Positions 1 through 9,440 of a DNA stretch of 64,000 nt are shown here, one piece after another (positions within the stretch are counted from its first letter, which is position 1; each line of letters starts with the position of its first letter). The translations under genes and the position numbers were made by a program. The DNA comes from JALZVT01 sp964519335 (GTDB taxonomy: Bacteria > Pseudomonadota > Gammaproteobacteria > Pseudomonadales > Azotimanducaceae), in NCBI GenBank assembly GCA_964519335.1, contig CAZFIA010000003.1, forward strand, positions 19,931-83,930, written 5' to 3'. A model generated the notes under the pieces. The model saw nothing but the letters and a program-made list of their open reading frames with translations. It searched no databases and was not told the DNA's origin.

Positions 1-664
1 AGGCGGTATTACCAGCACCCGCGCTGAAGATGAACTGATTGGCGCGAATGTTCTGACCGGTCTTGAGTTGAAGTGAGCTTAGCTTGCCATCTGCATCGAA
101 GTTTGTGTCTGTTACGCGCCCTGGCACAATCTTATCGAGGTGATGGGCGCTCAGCGCCTTGAGCAAGCTGTTTACATCCAACACCAGGTCATTCAGCGCG
201 TGCACTGTGCCGTTAAACATCGGTGTCTGAAAAACCTCTGGGAAATCTCCTTTTTCGAGCGCCTCTACCCGGCCCCGTAGAGCGTGGCTAGCAAAGAAAC
301 TGCTCAGCTTGCCCAATTTTCCGTCTGACCACATGTGGTAGTTGCGGGCGACCACTGACACGTTGGACAGATCAACCTCGCCGCTCCCTTGCAGGCAGCG
401 ACGCCAACGGTCGGGCATGCGGGCGATGGCTTCGGAGGCGCCGGTTAGTGCGGCACCCAGCGCGTATTTAATGCCGCCGTGAATCATGCCCTGAGAGGCA
501 ATCGTCTGCGCGTTGCCCAGCGCCTCCGCCTCGAATAGCAGAACGTTATAGCCGCGATTGATCAGCAGGTTGAGCAACCATAAGCCAGCGACGCCGCCGC
601 CGATTATGGCAACATCACAAACGAACTGATCTGGATCTAGCGCTGAATCCGCGGCTGTGGTCAT
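1..664 (-). CDS. FAD-dependent oxidoreductase, N-terminal part (runs off left edge)
   Basis: The reverse strand reads open from an ATG at 664 to the window edge, about 221 residues with no stop. Near residues 18-27 it has the dinucleotide-binding signature DVAIIGGGVAG followed by a hydrophobic helix and an acidic residue at the end of the second strand (LLFEAEALG). This is the FAD-binding start of the D-amino-acid-oxidase/glycine-oxidase type flavoproteins. The following stretch TIASQGMIHGGIKY resembles the substrate-loop region of that superfamily. The substrate cannot be told because the C-terminal half is missing. It is divergent from waaA, about 70 bp away. Confidence 0.75.
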   Translation of the reverse strand, partial: MTTAADSALDPDQFVCDVAIIGGGVAGLWLLNLLINRGYNVLLFEAEALGNAQTIASQGMIHGGIKYALGAALTGASEAIARMPDRWRRCLQGSGEVDLSNVSVVARNYHMWSDGKLGKLSSFFASHALRGRVEALEKGDFPEVFQTPMFNGTVHALNDLVLDVNSLLKALSAHHLDKIVPGRVTDTNFDADGKLSSLQLKTGQNIRANQFIFSAGAGNTA

Positions 665-734
665 TTCATCGTCTATTTTACTTGCGGGGTGGAAGGGAGT
701 AGGGCGCATTGTACGCTGCCTGTATGCTTGCGCC

Positions 735-2066
735 ATGCGCGCGATCTATTCACTGCTGCTTGTTCTTGTTCGGCCCTTTGTGCATCTGCGCCTAAAGTGG
801 CGGGCGCGCCAGTCGGCCGCTTACGGTGAGCGTACGGCAGAGCGCTTTGGTCATGTGCCCGCCGGTATACCTTGTGGCGCGCTCTGGTTTCACACGGTTT
901 CTGCCGGCGAGACAATAGCAGCAGCGCCGCTAATCAATAAGCTTGTTGCCGACCTTGCGGAGCAAAACATACCCGTGCTGGTGACAACGATGACGCCTAC
1001 CGGCAGCGCAGAGGTTACGAGGCTGTTGGGTGATTCTGTGGCGCACTGCTATGCGCCCTACGATTTTTCCGATTCAGTGCGACGCTTTCTGGACGCAACG
1101 CGTCCCCGGGCGCTCGTGCTTGTGGAGACTGAAATCTGGCCCAACATGATTACTCTAAGTGCCCGACGAGACATTCCGATAGCACTGATTAACGCAAGGC
1201 TCTCTGAACGTTCAGCCCGCGGCTACCGCAAGGTACGACCACTACTCAATCCTGTGTTAGGCGATCTTAGCTGGATTGCGTGCCAGTATCCCGCGGATGC
1301 ACAGCGCTTTCGCGAGTTGGGTGCATCAGGTACTCAGGTAGAGGTGGTGGGTAACCTTAAGTTTGATGTGGTGGATGTGCCTGTTGTCGCCGAGCAGGCG
1401 GAGCAATTGCGCTTGATTCAGACCAAAGCAGGATTGGCCAAACGACCCGTCTGGATAGCGGGTAGCACCCACAAGGGAGAAGACCCGATAGTGCTGGATG
1501 CGCATCGGCAAGTGCTCGAACAGGAGCCCGACGCGTGCCTAATTTTGGTACCGCGACACCCTGAGCGCTTTACCGAGGTCTACGAGCTAGCGGCCACTCA
1601 ATTCTCAACCGCCAGACTTTCCGACTGGCTAAAAAACGGGGCCAGTTTACCTATTTCTCCAACCGAGAAAGTTGGGGCCGAGAAACCCGAGGTCCTGATT
1701 GCTGACGTGATGGGTCTATTGCGCTCGCTCTATGGGCTTGCACAGGTCGCCTTCGTGGGCGGAAGCCTGGTGGATATTGGTGGCCACAACCCGATCGAGG
1801 CGGCGGTTGCCAAACTTCCCGTGTTAATGGGGGCCGGACGCCATAACTTTTTGACGGTTTGTGAAAAGTTTGCTGAGGCGGGCTGCCTGCATAGGGTGAC
1901 TGATGCTCAGCAGATCAGCGCGCAGGTGCTCGCGTTACTGAGTGATGACATTGAGCGCAAGCAACAGGGCGAACGCGCGGCAGCGCTAGTCGCCGAACAC
2001 TCAGGTGCCACCGAGCGGTTGCGGCGTCAGTTAGCCCGAATTGTTGCCCAGACGGCGCCGCATTGA
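735..2066 (+). CDS. waaA: 3-deoxy-D-manno-octulosonic acid (Kdo) transferase
   Basis: 443 residues. The enzyme transfers Kdo from CMP-Kdo to lipid IVA at the inner face of the cytoplasmic membrane during lipid A-core assembly. The start MRAIYSLLLVLVRPF gives the family's single N-terminal membrane anchor followed by the basic stretch LRLKWRARQ; an upstream GTG in frame at 657 would add 26 atypical residues. Typical motifs are LVETEIWPN, INARLSERSARGY, the long C-terminal nucleotide-sugar site with IPRHPERF-like VPRHPERF, and GGHNPIEAA. The length fits the family (about 425). The last 36 bp overlap the convergent tolC-type gene. Confidence 0.93.
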   Translation: MRAIYSLLLVLVRPFVHLRLKWRARQSAAYGERTAERFGHVPAGIPCGALWFHTVSAGETIAAAPLINKLVADLAEQNIPVLVTTMTPTGSAEVTRLLGDSVAHCYAPYDFSDSVRRFLDATRPRALVLVETEIWPNMITLSARRDIPIALINARLSERSARGYRKVRPLLNPVLGDLSWIACQYPADAQRFRELGASGTQVEVVGNLKFDVVDVPVVAEQAEQLRLIQTKAGLAKRPVWIAGSTHKGEDPIVLDAHRQVLEQEPDACLILVPRHPERFTEVYELAATQFSTARLSDWLKNGASLPISPTEKVGAEKPEVLIADVMGLLRSLYGLAQVAFVGGSLVDIGGHNPIEAAVAKLPVLMGAGRHNFLTVCEKFAEAGCLHRVTDAQQISAQVLALLSDDIERKQQGERAAALVAEHSGATERLRRQLARIVAQTAPH

Positions 2067-3473
2067 GGCAAGCCTCTCTACGGTGTCGCTGCTGTTCGTG
2101 AACGCATTGATGTCCGCAAGATCTTGCGGCGTCAGTGTGCCTGCCGCCTGTTTTAAACGCAGCAAGTTGAGCACGTAGGTGTAACGAGAATCAGCGTAAT
2201 CGAACTGGGCGCTGTAAAGGCGTTGCTGAGCCTGCAAAACATCGACGATGTTGCGGGTACCGACTTCATATCCGGTCTCCGTAGCCTCGAGTGCTGATTC
2301 GCTGGATCTAATGGCTTTCAATCGCGCTTTAACTCGAATGACGTCGGTAGTCACTGATCGGTAGAGGTTGCGTACGTCGCGCGCCACAGAGCGGTTCTGG
2401 TTTTCAAGCTGCATGGTTGCCTGGCGGAAGCGCGCCTTCGCTTCGCGTGAACGGGCGGTCTTGAAGCCGCCCTGGTAAATAGGCAGGTTCATCTCTAGCG
2501 CGTAGATATCCTGGTTAACTTTGGTGCCGGCGCCAAAGAACCCCACCGAGTCGTCGACGTTATGGTTAAACGAGTAGCTGGCGTCGATAGTCGGCATGTG
2601 ATCAGCTCGTCGTGCTCTCAGCATGCGTCGCGCAGAGCTCACTGTGGCTCGCGCTGATAGAATTCCGAAGTTATTGCCCAGCGCCGCTATCACCCAGTCT
2701 TCCGAGCTTGCAGGTGCGGGCGACACTATTGGCAATTGTTCAGAGAGTTTTGACAGCTCTGCAAAGGGCTCGCCGGTGAGCGTTGTTAGCGTTTCGAAAA
2801 AGTTATCGTGATCACCGTCTGCCTGAATACGTTGGACGACGGCATTGTCGTAAATTGCCGTGGATTCGAGTACGTCGGTGATGGCAACCAGGCCAACATC
2901 GAAGCGTTGCTGCACTTGCTCTAACTGCCGCTTCACGGCAGCTTCCTGTGCAACTGATGAATCCAGGAAATCCTGTGCGCGCAGTACGTTGAGATAGGCG
3001 GTGGCCACTCGCACCAATAACTCTTGTTCGGTCGCGGCGAGGTCCCATTGGGCCGCCTTGACCTGTGCTTTACTGCTGCGCCAGGTGTGCCAGTTAGCAA
3101 GGTTAAATACACTCTGACGCAACTGTGCGTTCCAGCCATGGGTGTTGAAGTCCTGGTCGGGATTAATCCCAACCCCTCCATCAGCCTCAGCCTGGGCAGC
3201 CGCAGCGGCAACGGCTTCATCGTTGGGAACCAAAAAGTTCCGCTCGTTCCACCGGGTGTTGCCGTTCAAACTGATCGACGGCAAAAGTGCAGAGCGGGTT
3301 TGAGGGGCAGCCTGCTGCTGTGCCTCAAAGCCGAGCCGCGCTGCTCCGATCACCGGATCGTTAACGCGCGCTATTTCGTATACCGAGCTTAGGTCAACCG
3401 CATGCGCTGTAAGGCTTGCGCTCGAGAGAATGCCCGCAATTAAGCCGACAAATAATAATTGCACTTTTTGCAC
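2031..3473 (-). CDS. tolC: TolC-family outer membrane channel protein
   Basis: 480 residues from a GTG start, with a signal peptide (hydrophobic LLFVGLIAGILSSASL, then Ala-rich cleavage region around AHAVD). The mature part begins LSSVYEIARVNDP, the usual start of the TolC/OEP fold, and carries two internally similar halves with the YQ/YEVGTR(N)I-DVL-AQ motif near residue 400 and QRFDVGLVAITDVLES in the first half. It should trimerise as an outer membrane duct for tripartite efflux or type I secretion. No inner-membrane pump or adaptor lies next to it, so it is probably shared. It converges on and overlaps waaA. Confidence 0.9.
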   Translation of the reverse strand: MQKVQLLFVGLIAGILSSASLTAHAVDLSSVYEIARVNDPVIGAARLGFEAQQQAAPQTRSALLPSISLNGNTRWNERNFLVPNDEAVAAAAAQAEADGGVGINPDQDFNTHGWNAQLRQSVFNLANWHTWRSSKAQVKAAQWDLAATEQELLVRVATAYLNVLRAQDFLDSSVAQEAAVKRQLEQVQQRFDVGLVAITDVLESTAIYDNAVVQRIQADGDHDNFFETLTTLTGEPFAELSKLSEQLPIVSPAPASSEDWVIAALGNNFGILSARATVSSARRMLRARRADHMPTIDASYSFNHNVDDSVGFFGAGTKVNQDIYALEMNLPIYQGGFKTARSREAKARFRQATMQLENQNRSVARDVRNLYRSVTTDVIRVKARLKAIRSSESALEATETGYEVGTRNIVDVLQAQQRLYSAQFDYADSRYTYVLNLLRLKQAAGTLTPQDLADINAFTNSSDTVERLASMRRRLGNNSG

Positions 3474-3925
3474 TGCAGTCCTGTCCGTCTTAGACCATCA
3501 CCTTGATCGGGCAGTTTGTTCGATTTTTAGGGCGGATGCCTGGAACGAATCTGTTTGTACTGCAAGTCGCTGGTGAAGCGTGTCCATGTCTATTAACGGC
3601 CCGGGACGCACGCGCTTATGTGTGGCGTGTCTGTCCGGGGCCAAGCTGTCTAATGTTGCCACCAGACCAGCCAGAGTCTATCAGAAGCGCTGACGGTGAA
3701 ATGCCAACTTATGCCCACGAATTTTGTACGATTTTGTGAACTGAGGCTGGTAGAGCACTGAAAACTGCCGCTCGGCGGTTTGCTGTCGGCGCTCAGCAGA
3801 TTGCAACTTGACCCAAAGGGTCTGGGCAGGCAGTGTCCCCAAGCCAAAAAGTTGCAGATTCCGGCTATTTTCTAGCCTTTTTCCGACGCTTAGTGGCCGT
3901 TTTTTAACCGTTCAACAAGAGACAG
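3474..3925. other. Intergenic region between divergent tolC and yqiB
   Basis: About 450 bp with no convincing gene. An open frame at 3503-3739 has no ribosome binding site, an atypical Cys/Pro-rich product and no recognisable family. One hairpin is visible at 3762-3781 (AAACTGCC, loop GCTC, GGCGGTTT). It must hold the promoters of both flanking genes, but I could not choose convincing -35/-10 pairs by eye. Confidence 0.5.
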
Positions 3926-4429
3926 ATGCGCAAACGATATTCCATGGACCTCGGCGCCCACATGGCTGAGTGTGACGCTAATTACGCCCGCCTGCTGGCG
4001 CTGGCGCCGGCGCTCTGTGCGCCGGGGGATGGCCAGAATGGCTTTGATCCAGAGTCCAAACCGGCCGATATCTCTGAATTTGCGCTGGATATGCCGGGCG
4101 GCCAGGTTGATCTGTTGGTCGAGCTGGTTGAGCGTAGCCGCTATACGACGCTGGTCAGATTCACCCAGATAGCCACTTCCGTCGATGTCGCCGGTGTATC
4201 CCTTAATCTGGCGCCGCCGACGATGCTCATTCGTTTGTACCATGATGCCCAATCAGCCGAAGTGGTCGAAGTACGCAATGAAACCCGTTTTAAAGAAGTC
4301 TACGAATATCCCAATCCGCGCATGCGGGCCCGGGACGAGAAGGCTCAAGTGAATCGCTTTTTGGGCGAATATCTCGCGATGTGCCTGCGCTATGGGCTCG
4401 CCGCAGAGCAGGTAGCGATTGGCCACTAG
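3926..4429 (+). CDS. yqiB: DUF1249 family protein, YqiB-like
   Basis: 167 residues. The N-terminal pattern MRKRYSMDLGAHMAECDANYARLL and the C-terminal YEYPNPRMRARDEKAQ with a closing NRFLGEYLAMCLRYG are those of the DUF1249/YqiB proteins, which sit directly before cpdA and parE in many gammaproteobacteria, as here. Its biochemical role is not established. It overlaps the next gene by 11 bp, so the two are almost certainly co-transcribed. Confidence 0.82.
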   Translation: MRKRYSMDLGAHMAECDANYARLLALAPALCAPGDGQNGFDPESKPADISEFALDMPGGQVDLLVELVERSRYTTLVRFTQIATSVDVAGVSLNLAPPTMLIRLYHDAQSAEVVEVRNETRFKEVYEYPNPRMRARDEKAQVNRFLGEYLAMCLRYGLAAEQVAIGH

Positions 4430-5180
4430 CGCCTGCATTCTGCAGATAACGGATACCCACCTATTCTCATCTGGAAGCGGCCGGCTCGCTGGCGTTGATA
4501 CCCGGGCGTCACTGGCCGCCGTTCTCGACATGGCCCTTGCAGAACGCCAGCCTGATTTGCTGCTGGTCACCGGCGATATCGCACAAGAGCCACACCCTGA
4601 TGCCTATGCGGTGCTCGTTGCGCAGATTCGTGAGCGTTATTCCGGAAAACTGGTCTGCTTGCCCGGCAACCACGACGAACCAGAGCTTGCACCTGAACTC
4701 TTTGATACTCAGGAATCGCCGCACAATGATTGGCAAATACTCGCCCTCGATTCGCACGTTCCCGGGCAAGAAGGCGGTGAAGTTTCCTCCGCCGAGCTTG
4801 AGCGTCTTGCCGCTGCTCTGGCTGCGTCTGATGCGAGCCACATCCTTGTTGCGCTCCACCATCCGCCCCTCGAATTAGCCTCTCCACTGGATCATGGGCG
4901 CGTTGCCAACGGCAGCCAATTGCTTGAGCAATTGGCGGCTGACGGCCGTGTTCGTGGTATCCTGTTTGGCCATGTGCATCAGTCGGTGCGTTTGGAAATC
5001 GGTGACCTTGTGCTCTACGGTACACCCTCCACCTGTGTGCAATTCAAACCTCTGGTTCGCCAGTTTGCGCTCGATACGCGGCCACCGGGGTGCCGATGGA
5101 TAACGCTTATGCCAGACGGCAAGATCGAGACTCAGGTTTCGCGGCTTGTCGAAGGATCGTTTCCGGCTTCCCTCCGGTGA
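4419..5180 (+). CDS. cpdA: 3',5'-cyclic-AMP phosphodiesterase
   Basis: 253 residues, starting at a TTG that overlaps the end of yqiB; no better in-frame start precedes the first conserved strand. It is a calcineurin-like metallophosphoesterase with the full metal-site set in order: ITDTHLF (D and H), VTGDIAQ, GNHDE, ALHHPP and GHVHQS. CpdA hydrolyses cAMP to 5'-AMP and so tunes CRP signalling. The yqiB-cpdA-parE order supports the specific name over other phosphoesterases. Confidence 0.88.
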   Translation: MATSACILQITDTHLFSSGSGRLAGVDTRASLAAVLDMALAERQPDLLLVTGDIAQEPHPDAYAVLVAQIRERYSGKLVCLPGNHDEPELAPELFDTQESPHNDWQILALDSHVPGQEGGEVSSAELERLAAALAASDASHILVALHHPPLELASPLDHGRVANGSQLLEQLAADGRVRGILFGHVHQSVRLEIGDLVLYGTPSTCVQFKPLVRQFALDTRPPGCRWITLMPDGKIETQVSRLVEGSFPASLR

Positions 5181-5223
5181 GTAAAGAGCAGTGAGTTGAT
5201 TTTTTTTTGAGGAATTTTCCCTA

Positions 5224-7122
5224 ATGGCTGATCAGAGCTACTCCGCAGACTCTCTGCAGGTACTCTCAGGCCTAGATCCGGTCAAGCGCCGGCCTGGCAT
5301 GTACACCGAAACCTCTCGCCCAAATCATTTGGTGCAGGAGGTCGTCGACAACAGCGTAGATGAAGCGCTTGCGGGTAAAGCCACCAGTATTGAGGTGATG
5401 CTGTACAAGAACGGCTCCATTGAGGTTCAGGATGACGGGCGGGGGATGCCCGTCGACATACACTCCGAAGAAAAAGTATCTGGCGTTGAGCTAATTCTTA
5501 CGCGGCTCCATGCGGGCGGCAAATTTGATGATTCGAATTACAACTTCTCGGGCGGACTGCACGGCGTTGGCGTGTCTGTTGTTAATGCCCTGTCGAAGTG
5601 GCTCGAAGTAGAGATTAAGCGCGGCGGCAAAGTGCATCACCAGCGTTACGAGAATGGCGATCCCAAAACCAAGCTGAAAGTGGTAGATACCATTGGCAAG
5701 CGCAACACGGGCTCGAAGGTTACCTTTCTGCCTAACAAGAAGTACTTTGATTCAGCGAAGATATCGGTGTCGCGGCTGAAGCACCTGTTGCGGGCCAAGG
5801 CCGTTCTGTGTCCAGGGTTGCGGATTAGTATTCGGGTTGAGGCTGACAAAAAGCAGAACGAAGAGTGGTTGTTTGCCGACGGTTTGAGTGGCTACCTTGT
5901 GGGTGCGCTTGAAGCCAAAGAAGCGTTGCCCGCGGAGCCGTTCGAGCACTCCATCGAAAGTAAGAGCGAGGCTGTCGAATGGGCCTTGCAATGGGTTGTC
6001 GAAGGCAGCGGCGAACTCATCACCGAGAGTTACGTAAACCTCATTCCAACCCCTCAGGGGGGCACCCATGTCAATGGCCTGCGCAGTGGCTTACTAGAGG
6101 CATTGCGAGAATTTTGTGAGTTCAGGGATTTGTTGCCTCGGGGGGTCAAACTTACAGGTGATGATCTCTGGGTGCATTGCGCCTATGTGTTGTCGGTGAA
6201 GCTCAATGATCCGCAGTTTAGTGGGCAAACCAAAGAACGCCTGTCATCGCGGGATTCGGTGGCCTTTATTGGGGGTATTGCCAAGGATGCGTTTAGCCTT
6301 TGGCTTAACCAGCATGCCCAGGGCGGCGAAGCCATTGCTGCGCTTGTTATTAGTAACGCCCAAAAACGCATTCAGGCCAGCAAGAAGGTGGCTCGAAAAA
6401 AGATCACGTCGGGGCCTGCTCTACCGGGCAAGCTGGCAGACTGTTCTTCCGGCGACCCGGAACGATCCGAGCTGTTTTTGGTTGAGGGTGATTCAGCTGG
6501 CGGTTCGGCCAAGCAAGCCCGCGACCGCGAATATCAAGCGGTAATGCCTCTGCGCGGCAAGATTCTCAACACCTGGGAAGTTGATTCGGCTCAGGTGCTC
6601 AGCTCTCAGGAAGTGCACGATATCGCGGTTGCCGTGGGTGTCGACCCGGGCTCCAACGATCTGTCAGGCTTGCGGTACAACAAGGTGTGCATTCTGGCAG
6701 ATGCCGATTCGGACGGTGCGCACATTGCAACTCTTCTGTGCGCATTGTTTATTAAACACTTCACTGAATTGGTAGTGCAGGGCCATGTTTTTGTAGCCAT
6801 GCCGCCGCTCTACCGTATCGATATCGGCAAGGAAGTGATTTACGTGCTGGATGAGGCCGAAAAAACGGCAGCGCTTGATCGCATAGAAAAAGAAAAGAAA
6901 AAGGGCAAGCTGGTCGTGCAGCGTTTCAAGGGTCTGGGTGAGATGAACCCCTTGCAATTACGTGAGACAACTATGGCGGCCGACACTCGACAGCTTAAGC
7001 AACTAAGTCTTGATAATCCAAAGAAGACTCACGAAGTGATGGACATGTTGCTCAACAAGAAGCGCGCATCAGATCGTCGAACCTGGCTTGAGAAGAACGG
7101 CGACAAAGCACTTATAGATTGA
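5224..7122 (+). CDS. parE: DNA topoisomerase IV subunit B
   Basis: 632 residues, the normal ParE length. It has the GHKL ATPase site (VVDNSVDEALAG, DDGRGMPVD, GGLHGVGVSVVNALS) and the transducer. The TOPRIM domain begins LVEGDSAGGSAKQARDREYQAV and has the acidic pair DADSDGAHI; the C-terminus carries RFKGLGEMNPLQL. With ParC it forms the A2B2 enzyme that decatenates sister chromosomes. A ribosome binding site (GAGGA) precedes the ATG. The lack of a GyrB-type insertion in the TOPRIM domain and the neighbouring parC separate it from gyrB. Confidence 0.96.
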   Translation: MADQSYSADSLQVLSGLDPVKRRPGMYTETSRPNHLVQEVVDNSVDEALAGKATSIEVMLYKNGSIEVQDDGRGMPVDIHSEEKVSGVELILTRLHAGGKFDDSNYNFSGGLHGVGVSVVNALSKWLEVEIKRGGKVHHQRYENGDPKTKLKVVDTIGKRNTGSKVTFLPNKKYFDSAKISVSRLKHLLRAKAVLCPGLRISIRVEADKKQNEEWLFADGLSGYLVGALEAKEALPAEPFEHSIESKSEAVEWALQWVVEGSGELITESYVNLIPTPQGGTHVNGLRSGLLEALREFCEFRDLLPRGVKLTGDDLWVHCAYVLSVKLNDPQFSGQTKERLSSRDSVAFIGGIAKDAFSLWLNQHAQGGEAIAALVISNAQKRIQASKKVARKKITSGPALPGKLADCSSGDPERSELFLVEGDSAGGSAKQARDREYQAVMPLRGKILNTWEVDSAQVLSSQEVHDIAVAVGVDPGSNDLSGLRYNKVCILADADSDGAHIATLLCALFIKHFTELVVQGHVFVAMPPLYRIDIGKEVIYVLDEAEKTAALDRIEKEKKKGKLVVQRFKGLGEMNPLQLRETTMAADTRQLKQLSLDNPKKTHEVMDMLLNKKRASDRRTWLEKNGDKALID

Positions 7123-7182
7123 CGCTTGTCGATTGACGTTCTGATTGGCGACAACACAAACTGATAACCAAAGGTTAGCTCG

Positions 7183-9435
7183 ATGGATTTAGAAAGTAGC
7201 GATTTCGACTCGCTGCCACTGCATAACTATACCGAGAAAGCGTACCTCGACTATTCGATGTACGTGATCAATGACCGGGCACTGCCCCATCTCTCGGATG
7301 GGCTCAAACCAGTGCAGCGCCGCATCATTTACGCTATGTCTGAGCTTGGGTTGAACGCAACTGCAAAATACGCAAAGTCTGCGCGCACAGTGGGCGACGT
7401 GCTCGGAAAATTTCATCCCCACGGTGATAGCGCTTGCTACGAAGCCATGGTGTTAATGGCGCAACCATTCTCATTCCGTTATCCGCTTGTGGATGGTCAG
7501 GGTAACTGGGGGGCGCCGGATGATCCCAAGTCTTTTGCTGCGATGCGCTACACCGAATCTCGGTTATCTCGTTATGCCTCATTGCTTCTGTCTGAGCTGG
7601 GTCAAGGCACTGTAGATTTCCAGCAGAACTTTGATGGCTCATTGGACGAGCCACGCTTGTTACCTGCTCGATTGCCGTTTGTATTGCTCAATGGCAGTAG
7701 TGGTATTGCCGTTGGAATGGCCACGGATATACCGCCACACAATATCAATGAAGTGGTAAGTGCCTGTATTCACCTGCTCGACAAACCAAAAGCGACTGTC
7801 GATGATTTGATGACTCATGTGCAAGCGCCGGACTATCCGTCTGGTGCGTATATAGTCACGCCCCGCGAGGAAATTCGCGAGATGTATGTAACTGGCCGTG
7901 GGAGTATTCGTTCGCGTGCACGATTTCATATAGAAGATGGTGAAGTAGTAATTACGGCTCTGCCCTATCAGGCATCACCCGCAAAAGTGAGTGAGCAGAT
8001 TGCGGCACAAATGCAGGCGAAAAAACTGCCAATGCTGGTGGACGTTCGTGATGAAGCCGATCATGAGAACCCCATTCGAATTGTTCTGGTGCCGCGCTCG
8101 AACCGCGTCGATACCGAACGCCTTATGAGTCATCTTTTCTCGACCACCGATCTCGAGAAGACCGCTCGCGCCAACTTCAACATGATCGGTCTGGATCAGC
8201 GGCCACAAACCCTGGGGTTAGTCGGGCTGCTCAAACAGTGGCTCACATTTCGGCGTGAAGTGGTTACCAGACGCATTCAATTTCGTGTCGACAAGATTGA
8301 TGATCGATTACATATCATTGAAGGGTTGTTAGTCGCCTACCTCAACATCGATGAGGTTATTCGGATTATCCGAACGGAAGATCAACCCAAGCCAGCGCTA
8401 ATGAAGGCGTTTAAAATTAGCGACATTCAGGCCGAAGCGATTCTGAATCTGCGTTTGCGACGTTTGGCAAAACTTGAAGAGATTGAACTCACTACCGAAC
8501 AGAAAGAACTCAAGAAAGAGCGGGGCGGACTAGCCAAGATACTGGGTTCAAAAGCTCGCATGACTACGCTCATGAAGAAAGAGCTTTTAGAGGTAGCTGA
8601 AGAATTTGGCGACGAGCGACGCTGCGAACTGATTGAGGTCGAAGACTCTGAGGCTTTTGCGGAAGAAGAGTTAGTAAGCAACGACCCAATCACTGTGGTG
8701 CTCTCCGCCAAAGGCTGGGTTCGTGCTGCGAAAGGCCATGAGGTAGTTGCCGAAGAGCTAAATTATAGAGGCGGGGACAAGTACTTTGCTTCGACACGAG
8801 GCCGCAGTAATGAACTGTTGTCCTTTCTCGATAGCACGGGCCGTTCGTATTCTGTAACGCCTCATACCTTACCTTCGGCGCGCAGCCTGGGTGAGCCTCT
8901 TACCGGCAGACTTAAACCGCCAGAAGGCGCAACCTTTGTGGGTGTGGCAATGGGTTCGCCCCGGAGCAGATTGCTTCTAGCAAGTAACGCAGGCTATGGC
9001 TTTGTCGGTCGGCTAGAAGATCTTGTGACTAAAAACAAAGCTGGTAAAGCGCTGTTGAATGTACCAAAAGGAGGACAGTCTTTACCCCCGTTTGTATTTG
9101 ACCCGTCGGGCGACGAAGACGTAAGCGATGCCTATGTCGCTGCAGCGTCCAGCGCGGGGCATTTATTGCTGTTCCCGTTGGCGGATCTACCAGAAATGAG
9201 TCGCGGCAAGGGCAACAAGATCATTAACATTCCCTCGTCCGCTTTTAAGGCTGGCGAAGAGTTTGTGATTGCGGCTGTTGTATATCGACCGAGTCAGCAG
9301 CTTGTGGTTTATGCCGGTGCACGCCACCACCGCATTAAGTTCAAGGATTTGGAGCACTACATTGGTGAGCGAGCCCGGCGTGGCAGAAAGTTGCCCAGAG
9401 GTTTTCAGAAGGTCGATCGCCTAACGGTGGAGTAG
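7183..9435 (+). CDS. parC: DNA topoisomerase IV subunit A
   Basis: 750 residues. The winged-helix breakage-reunion domain holds the catalytic tyrosine in AAMRYTESRLS and the quinolone-determining region GKFHPHGDSACYEAM with the usual Ser and Glu. A five-bladed C-terminal domain follows (for instance VLSAKGWVRAAKGHE and the later repeats) and the gene ends with a basic tail. It lies 60 bp after parE and is probably in the same transcript. It lacks the acidic GyrA-box tail expected of gyrA. Confidence 0.96.
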   Translation: MDLESSDFDSLPLHNYTEKAYLDYSMYVINDRALPHLSDGLKPVQRRIIYAMSELGLNATAKYAKSARTVGDVLGKFHPHGDSACYEAMVLMAQPFSFRYPLVDGQGNWGAPDDPKSFAAMRYTESRLSRYASLLLSELGQGTVDFQQNFDGSLDEPRLLPARLPFVLLNGSSGIAVGMATDIPPHNINEVVSACIHLLDKPKATVDDLMTHVQAPDYPSGAYIVTPREEIREMYVTGRGSIRSRARFHIEDGEVVITALPYQASPAKVSEQIAAQMQAKKLPMLVDVRDEADHENPIRIVLVPRSNRVDTERLMSHLFSTTDLEKTARANFNMIGLDQRPQTLGLVGLLKQWLTFRREVVTRRIQFRVDKIDDRLHIIEGLLVAYLNIDEVIRIIRTEDQPKPALMKAFKISDIQAEAILNLRLRRLAKLEEIELTTEQKELKKERGGLAKILGSKARMTTLMKKELLEVAEEFGDERRCELIEVEDSEAFAEEELVSNDPITVVLSAKGWVRAAKGHEVVAEELNYRGGDKYFASTRGRSNELLSFLDSTGRSYSVTPHTLPSARSLGEPLTGRLKPPEGATFVGVAMGSPRSRLLLASNAGYGFVGRLEDLVTKNKAGKALLNVPKGGQSLPPFVFDPSGDEDVSDAYVAAASSAGHLLLFPLADLPEMSRGKGNKIINIPSSAFKAGEEFVIAAVVYRPSQQLVVYAGARHHRIKFKDLEHYIGERARRGRKLPRGFQKVDRLTVE

Positions 9436-9440
9436 ATGTT

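Noticed and set aside
3503..3739. 78-codon open frame upstream of yqiB
   Set aside because: No ribosome binding site, odd composition and no family resemblance; treated as intergenic.
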